Assembly (NCBI RefSeq): GCF_000297115.1
Contig: NZ_CAKP01000009.1
Coordinates: forward strand, 1-64,000
DNA from: Caloramator australicus RC3
GTDB lineage: Bacteria; Bacillota; Clostridia; Clostridiales; Caloramatoraceae
DNA length: 64,000 nt
Direction of reading: 5' to 3'
The notes beneath the pieces were generated by a model. The model had not been told where the DNA came from, searched no databases, and was given only the letters and a program-made list of their open reading frames with translations. Position 1 is the stretch's first letter, and every line of letters starts with the position of its first letter. This document shows positions 59,220 to 64,000 of this stretch, piece after piece. A program made the position numbers and the translations under genes.

Positions 59220-60365
59220 TTACTCTTCAAAAATATTTTCCTTAACATCCCTTTTTTCCGGAACAAGAACTATTTCCTTGCCATTTCCAACTGTGACTCC
59301 TTCCCTAATCCTTGCTCCATTACCTACAACGCTTTTTATAACGGTTGCCCCATCTTCGATCCTTACATCCTGCAGGATAACAGAATCCCTAACAACGGCA
59401 TTTTTACCTATATAAACTCCCCTTGAAATTATGGAGTTTTTAACTTCACCATAAATTGTGCAGCCATCAACTATCATAGAATTTTCTACAACTGCTTCAG
59501 GTCCTATATACTGTGGTGGTAGGGAATAATCAACGGCATAAATTTTATTTACTCCCTCATAAAGATCTAGCTGGCAGTCTTCCTTTAAAAGGTCCATATT
59601 GGCTTCCCAATAGCTCTCTACTGTTCCAACATCCTTCCAGTAGCCTTCAAATCTATAGGCATAGAGCTTTGCGCCTTCCTTTAACATCCTTGGGATCACG
59701 TTTTTGCCAAAATCGTTTGAAGAGGTTGGATCCTTTTGATCCTCCTTTAAAAAGTGCTTTAATCTATTCCAGTTAAAAACATATATTCCCATAGAGGCTA
59801 AATTGCTCTTTGGCTTTTTAGGTTTTTCTTCAAACTCATATATCCTTCCATCCTCGTGGGTATTCATAATGCCAAAACGGCTAGCCTCCTCAATTGGAAC
59901 TTCAATTACTGCAATGGTGCAGTCTGCATTTTTCTCCTTATGATAGTCAAGCATTAAGTTATAGTCCATTTTATAAATATGGTCCCCTGAAAGGACAAGA
60001 ACATATTCAGGGTTATAATAATCTATATAATTCATATTTTGATAAATCGCATCTGCCGTCCCCTTATACCAATTACCACCTGCCTCATGCTGATAGGGTG
60101 GAAGAATTCTAACTCCTCCAAACTTCCTGTCAAGATCCCAAGTCATTCCAATCCCAATATGGGCGTTTAATATAAGGGGCTGATACTGTGTTAATACCCC
60201 AACAGTATCTATGGATGAATTAGCACAGTTAGATAAAACAAAATCTATTATTCTATACTTCCCTCCAAAAGGCACTGCAGGCTTTGCATTGTTTTTAGTT
60301 AATGACTTTAATCTTGTTCCCTGGCCCCCCGCAAGGACCATAGCTATTATTTCCTTTTTACGCAT
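59220..60365 (-). CDS. glgC: Glucose-1-phosphate adenylyltransferase
   Basis: A 381-aa enzyme forming ADP-glucose, the committed step of glycogen synthesis. The catalytic nucleotide site [17 protein letters not shown] is followed by [55 protein letters not shown] and a beta-helix C-terminus. The ATG at 60363-60365 is preferred: AAGGGG is eight bases away, and it begins one base after the glgB stop. The upstream in-frame GTG overlaps glgB. Confidence 0.96.
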   Translation of the reverse strand: MRKKEIIAMVLAGGQGTRLKSLTKNNAKPAVPFGGKYRIIDFVLSNCANSSIDTVGVLTQYQPLILNAHIGIGMTWDLDRKFGGVRILPPYQHEAGGNWYKGTADAIYQNMNYIDYYNPEYVLVLSGDHIYKMDYNLMLDYHKEKNADCTIAVIEVPIEEASRFGIMNTHEDGRIYEFEEKPKKPKSNLASMGIYVFNWNRLKHFLKEDQKDPTSSNDFGKNVIPRMLKEGAKLYAYRFEGYWKDVGTVESYWEANMDLLKEDCQLDLYEGVNKIYAVDYSLPPQYIGPEAVVENSMIVDGCTIYGEVKNSIISRGVYIGKNAVVRDSVILQDVRIEDGATVIKSVVGNGARIREGVTVGNGKEIVLVPEKRDVKENIFEE

Positions 60366-60366
60366 T

Positions 60367-62256
60367 TTATTCACCCCTTCTTGTTTTTAAGACTATAAAT
60401 GAATAGGGTGCTATTCTAATATTTATTGAATAGTCCCTTCCATGCCATGACTCCCTTAAAGATTTTATGCTGCCTTCGTTAATAAAATTACTTCCCGAAT
60501 AAATATTTTTATCGCTATTGAAAACCTCTATATATTCATTTTCTTCAGGAACTCCTATTTTATAATCCTCATATTTTCCCCTTCCAAAATTGCATATAAT
60601 AACTAAATAATCCTCCTTAGACCTTCTTATGAAGGATAAAATGCTTTGATTATTATTATTTGCATCGATCCATTCAAAACCTTCCCCTTTATGGTCAAGC
60701 TCCCAAAGGGCTTTATTTTCTAAATAAAATCTGTTAAGATCCCTTACATATCTTTTAAGGGAATCATGAATTGGGTATTTTAAGAGGAACCACTCTAATT
60801 CCTCATAAAATCTCCATTCTATAAACTGTGCGATTTCTCCCCCCATAAATAAAAGCTTTTTTCCGGGATGTGCCATCATGTAGCCATATAAAAGCCTAAG
60901 GTTTGCAAACTTTTCTTCATAGCTTCCTGACATTTTATCTATGAGGGATTTTTTCCCATGAACTACCTCATCGTGGGATAAGGGAAGAATGAAGTTTTCA
61001 GAATAAGCATACATCATTGAAAAAGTTAAAAGGTTATGGTTATATTTTCTTTCCTCATCATTCATCGTCATATATCTTAAGGTATCGTTCATCCATCCCA
61101 TGTTCCATTTATAATTAAACCCAAGGCCTCCATCATAGGTGGGATATGTAACTAATGGCCATGCTGTTGACTCCTCCGCTATCATAAGTGGATTATCAAC
61201 ATTTAAGAAAATGGCTTTATTTAGTTTTTTCAAAAACTCAACCGCATCTAAATTTTCAATGCCTCCAAATTTATTTCTTATATTCAAATGCTCTTTACCA
61301 AAGTTTAAATAAAGCATTGCTGCAACCGCATCAACCCTAAGGCCATCCACGTGAAATTCCTTAAACCAATAAAGGGCATTGGAGATTAAAAAGCTCTGGA
61401 CATGACCCTTTGAATAATCAAAATTAGCTGTTCCCCAGTCAAAATTATCTCCTATCATTGGGTCTTCATGTTCGTAAAGATGTGCCCCATCGAAATTATA
61501 AAGTCCGTGCTCGTCCCTGCAAAAATGTCCCGGTGCCCAGTCAAGAATTACTCCAATTCCCTCCCTGTGCATTTTATCTATAAAATATTTAAAATCCTCG
61601 GGAGTTCCGTATCTTGATGTTGGGGAGAAATATCCCGTAATTTGATAACCCCAGGAAGCATCTAAAGGATGTTCCATTATAGGTAAAAGCTCTACATGGG
61701 TATATCCCATTTCCTTGACATATTTAGAGAGCTCATCGGCAATTTCTCTGTAGTTTAAAAAATCTTCTCCCTTCTTTTTCCACGAACCTAAGTGAACCTC
61801 ATAAATATTTAAGGGACTTTTAAAATAGTTTATGCTTTTTCTTTTTTCCATCCATTCGCCATCCTGCCACTTATAGTCTTTATCTTCATATACTATAGAT
61901 GCAGTATTTGGCCTTAACTCAGAAAACCTTGCATATGGGTCAGCCTTTAAAACTTTAGTCCCATCGGCCTTTATTATTTCATACTTGTATAAATCTCCTT
62001 CTTTTATATTTTCATTAAAGAGCCACCAAAACCCAGAATCTAAAACCTTTATCATTTTATGATTATCCCCATTCCAACCGTTAAAATCTCCAACCACTCT
62101 AACTTCCCTTGCCTTTGGTGCATATGTTATAAAAACTGCACCTTTTTTGCCTTGATGCTCAACTATTCTACTTCCTAGAAACTCATATGCATTAAAATGT
62201 TCTCCCCTTAAATATTTATTTATATCAGAAGCATAAATCGTATGTCTTCTTTTCAC
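60367..62256 (-). CDS. glgB: 1,4-alpha-glucan branching enzyme
   Basis: A 629-aa GH13 transferase that makes alpha-1,6 branches. A CBM48 domain ([20 protein letters not shown]) precedes the barrel with [27 protein letters not shown] (nucleophile Asp), IAEESTAWP (acid/base Glu) and [14 protein letters not shown]. It is the first gene of the glycogen operon and starts at GTG after GGGGGGATAAAG. The 67 bases upstream contain no structure I can name. Confidence 0.95.
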   Translation of the reverse strand: MKRRHTIYASDINKYLRGEHFNAYEFLGSRIVEHQGKKGAVFITYAPKAREVRVVGDFNGWNGDNHKMIKVLDSGFWWLFNENIKEGDLYKYEIIKADGTKVLKADPYARFSELRPNTASIVYEDKDYKWQDGEWMEKRKSINYFKSPLNIYEVHLGSWKKKGEDFLNYREIADELSKYVKEMGYTHVELLPIMEHPLDASWGYQITGYFSPTSRYGTPEDFKYFIDKMHREGIGVILDWAPGHFCRDEHGLYNFDGAHLYEHEDPMIGDNFDWGTANFDYSKGHVQSFLISNALYWFKEFHVDGLRVDAVAAMLYLNFGKEHLNIRNKFGGIENLDAVEFLKKLNKAIFLNVDNPLMIAEESTAWPLVTYPTYDGGLGFNYKWNMGWMNDTLRYMTMNDEERKYNHNLLTFSMMYAYSENFILPLSHDEVVHGKKSLIDKMSGSYEEKFANLRLLYGYMMAHPGKKLLFMGGEIAQFIEWRFYEELEWFLLKYPIHDSLKRYVRDLNRFYLENKALWELDHKGEGFEWIDANNNNQSILSFIRRSKEDYLVIICNFGRGKYEDYKIGVPEENEYIEVFNSDKNIYSGSNFINEGSIKSLRESWHGRDYSINIRIAPYSFIVLKTRRGE

Positions 62257-62323
62257 CTTTATCCCCCCAAACCCTAAAGTTTTATTTATAATTATACAAC
62301 ATAATTCATAAATTACCAGAATT

Positions 62324-63388
62324 TTAACTAAATCTTAACTCAAATTCAATCTCGTCTTTAATTGGAATTTCATAGTTGCCTATAAGTGGTATCTGGGGCT
62401 TTATACATCTTGCCCTTTTGACGGCATCTTTATAAATAGCAACCATTTCAAACCCATTTTTTTGATAAAACTTCATGGCATCTATATTATCATTGGTGGT
62501 TATTAAAAAAATCCTTTGGCATTCTTTCTTTGCAATGCTAGTTAATTCCTTTAAAAGTTTGGAACCCACCCCAATATTTTTAACTAAGCTCTCTAATAGA
62601 ACTATTTCACATTCAGCCTTTTCTATGCTGTATATTAAAAAACCCAATATTTCGCCTTCTGAAACTGCGATAAGCCATGGAAGTTCAATTATCCTGTGGA
62701 CTTTTCCCTTTGAAAGGATTATATCAGAACCCCATTCCCTTTTAATGCCCTCCATTAATACTTTTTTTTCTTCAATATCTGCATATTTTATTATTATATC
62801 CTTCTTATCATAGTTAAAAATTTGCTCAACCAAGTTTTTAAATTCATCATACATTTTAAGTCCTTTAAGTTCCTCCAGAGCCTTTACTAAGCTTTCATAA
62901 TACCATTTTTGATCCTCATATCCTGCATTAAACTTTTCCCAAACCTTTTTCCCAAGCCTTTTATAATCCCTATAGGTGCTTCTTATGTTGCTCAGTTTAT
63001 CGGCACAAATTAGCATTTTAATATCCCTTGAAGCCCCTTTTACAAATTCTATTGTATGCTCCTTTCTTTCCCTCCAAGTTTTTATCTCTTCTTCTTGTGT
63101 TAATTTTTCCTTTGTTTTAACCTTTAAAGGCTCAGAAGCTGCAAGGATAAGATCTATTGTCCTTCTGCTGAAATTATTTTTTAACTTGTTTAAAAGCTCC
63201 TCCCTATTTCCTGTAGTATCTTCAAGCGTATCATGTAAAATAGCAGCATTTAAAAGCTCCTCATCTGCACCGTTTTCGTAAAGTATTATCGCAACCTCAA
63301 TCGGATGAATTATATATGGAATGGAAGAGCCCTTCCTTAGCTGTTTCTTATGGACATCCCATGCAATTTTTAAAGCTAAAAAATTCAT
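62324..63388 (-). CDS. HD-domain hydrolase (SpoT-like) fused to a GNAT acetyltransferase
   Basis: A 354-aa two-domain protein. Residues 1-165 match the compact HD phosphohydrolase fold of MESH1/SpoT-type enzymes: YIIHPIEVAIILYENG, AAILHDTLEDT with the HD pair, and LICADKLSNIRS. Residues 200-335 form a GNAT domain with VLLESLVKNIGVGSKLLKELTSIAKK and DAMKFYQKNGFEMVAIY. The C-terminal end carries PQIPLIGNYEIPIKDEIEFE, typical of a GNAT subgroup. It has no synthetase or regulatory domains, so the HD part may act on (p)ppGpp or another nucleotide, unproven. GAGGTG lies before the ATG. Confidence 0.8.
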   Translation of the reverse strand: MNFLALKIAWDVHKKQLRKGSSIPYIIHPIEVAIILYENGADEELLNAAILHDTLEDTTGNREELLNKLKNNFSRRTIDLILAASEPLKVKTKEKLTQEEEIKTWRERKEHTIEFVKGASRDIKMLICADKLSNIRSTYRDYKRLGKKVWEKFNAGYEDQKWYYESLVKALEELKGLKMYDEFKNLVEQIFNYDKKDIIIKYADIEEKKVLMEGIKREWGSDIILSKGKVHRIIELPWLIAVSEGEILGFLIYSIEKAECEIVLLESLVKNIGVGSKLLKELTSIAKKECQRIFLITTNDNIDAMKFYQKNGFEMVAIYKDAVKRARCIKPQIPLIGNYEIPIKDEIEFELRFS

Positions 63389-63446
63389 CTTAACACCTCG
63401 CCGCTGCCAATTTTTGTTTATTATTTATATTTTAATAAATAAAAAA

Positions 63447-63475
63447 ATATTAGGCAACAAAAAATGCCGCCTAAT
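63447..63475 (-). terminator. Terminator after the aldo/keto reductase gene
   Basis: TATTAGGC and GCCTAATA pair, with an inner GGCA/TGCC. On the minus strand the stem is followed by a T-run (TTTTTTTAT). It overlaps the last codons of the reductase gene. Confidence 0.65.
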
Positions 63476-64000
63476 ATCCGAAGGTTTTTTTAACTTCTTT
63501 TAGCATTTTTCTTATCTGAAGATCATATGGACATCTTGTTTCACATATTCCACATTCTCTACAATCAGAAGCATGGGCTTTTAAATTATTATATCTTTCC
63601 TTTGCCCAATCCTTAAGGTCGTAATTAACATAATATCCCCTTAATATGAAGCTAAATGGAATATCAATCCCCTGTGGGCATGGTGCGCAGTAACCACATC
63701 TTCTGCAAAATTCCTTATCCATTTCTTTATAAATATTATCGCAAAGTTCTATTTCATCCTTAGTTATTTCCTCCTTGCTTGCAGATACATTCTCAATAAC
63801 TTCTTGTATGCTTGCCATTCCAGGGATTGCTGTTGAAATAAAATCATCCTTTAAAATAAATTTTAAAGCAAGTTTCCCATCGGATAAAACCCCACCAGCC
63901 ATTGGTTTCATTGCAATAATGCCAATATTTCTTTCCTTTGCTAGTTTAAAAGTTTCAATAGCTTGTCTTTCAACAACGTTATATGGATACATAATGGTTT
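63471..64000 (-). CDS. Aldo/keto reductase with ferredoxin-type domain (partial, 5' end outside window)
   Basis: Only the C-terminal part is present; the frame is open to the window edge (…TIMYPYNVVERQA). It has the end of the AKR barrel (GIIAMKPMAGGVLSDGKLAL, FILKDDFISTAIPGMASIQEV), then a 4Fe-4S-type tail with CRRCGYCAPCPQGIDIP and CRECGICETRCPYDL. Such proteins are oxidoreductases of unknown substrate common in anaerobes. The ATG at 63992 is internal, not the true start. Confidence 0.88.
   Translation of the reverse strand, partial: TIMYPYNVVERQAIETFKLAKERNIGIIAMKPMAGGVLSDGKLALKFILKDDFISTAIPGMASIQEVIENVSASKEEITKDEIELCDNIYKEMDKEFCRRCGYCAPCPQGIDIPFSFILRGYYVNYDLKDWAKERYNNLKAHASDCRECGICETRCPYDLQIRKMLKEVKKTFGY

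Noticed and set aside
1-64000. tRNA or rRNA genes
   Set aside because: I saw no cloverleaf with the GTTCRANNC T-loop sequence and acceptor pairing, and no rRNA core sequence in any intergenic stretch.

Overview
The window looks like a chromosomal segment of a low-GC, anaerobic, endospore-forming Firmicute of the class Clostridia. The evidence is AT-rich DNA with strong GGAGG ribosome sites, spore genes (CwlJ-like hydrolase with GerQ, CotF-like proteins), ferredoxin-dependent indolepyruvate oxidoreductase with phosphate butyryltransferase, type III glutamine synthetase and a GlgD-containing glycogen operon. A Caloramator-like relative would fit, but this is inference. Most genes lie on the minus strand.

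Layout. 1-4.2 kb: decayed insertion sequences around a truncated, frameshifted Wzy-like polymerase and a glycosyltransferase. 4.2-16.2 kb: an exopolysaccharide locus. It holds regulatory/export genes (LCP protein, TPR protein, YveK-type Wzz, two BY-kinases, PHP phosphatase), GalU, and a set that together looks like a complete bacillosamine-type pathway (4,6-dehydratase, aminotransferase, GNAT acetyltransferase, phosphosugar transferase), then glycosyltransferases. 16.2-24.3 kb: a complete type II Wadjet anti-plasmid condensin operon (jetA-B-C-D). 24.4-32.9 kb: ribosomal protein L25/Ctc, an arginine/lysine decarboxylase, MgtC, IorAB with Ptb, a class IV aminotransferase and a thiamine-binding protein. 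33.1-33.5 kb: an intergenic stretch that folds as a large multibranched RNA of about 421 nt on the plus strand. 34-37 kb: a secreted, membrane-anchored pullulanase. 37-45 kb: small secreted and Cys-rich proteins, GlnN, Hsp20, three acyl-CoA dehydratase activase-type genes and exonuclease III. 45-54 kb: spore genes, an NhaC antiporter, a 2-hydroxyacid dehydrogenase, an rRNA methyltransferase and a cell-surface polymer trio (TagA-like, GT2, LtaS-like). 54-62 kb: the glycogen operon glgB-C-D-A-P. 62-64 kb: an HD-GNAT fusion and a partial ferredoxin-type aldo/keto reductase.

Two repeat families run through the intergenic DNA. One is a short palindrome with arms GGGACGGTTC...GAACCGTCCC; it often sits as a terminator and supplies the last codons of several unrelated genes. 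The other is a 168-bp imperfectly palindromic MITE-like element, found three times and each time within or beside another palindrome; one copy has exact 19-bp direct repeats at its ends.

The strongest candidates for new biology are the large structured RNA at 33110-33530, the palindrome-associated 168-bp element, and the recruitment of palindromic repeats as gene ends. The Wadjet operon is a known defence type but is complete and well preserved.
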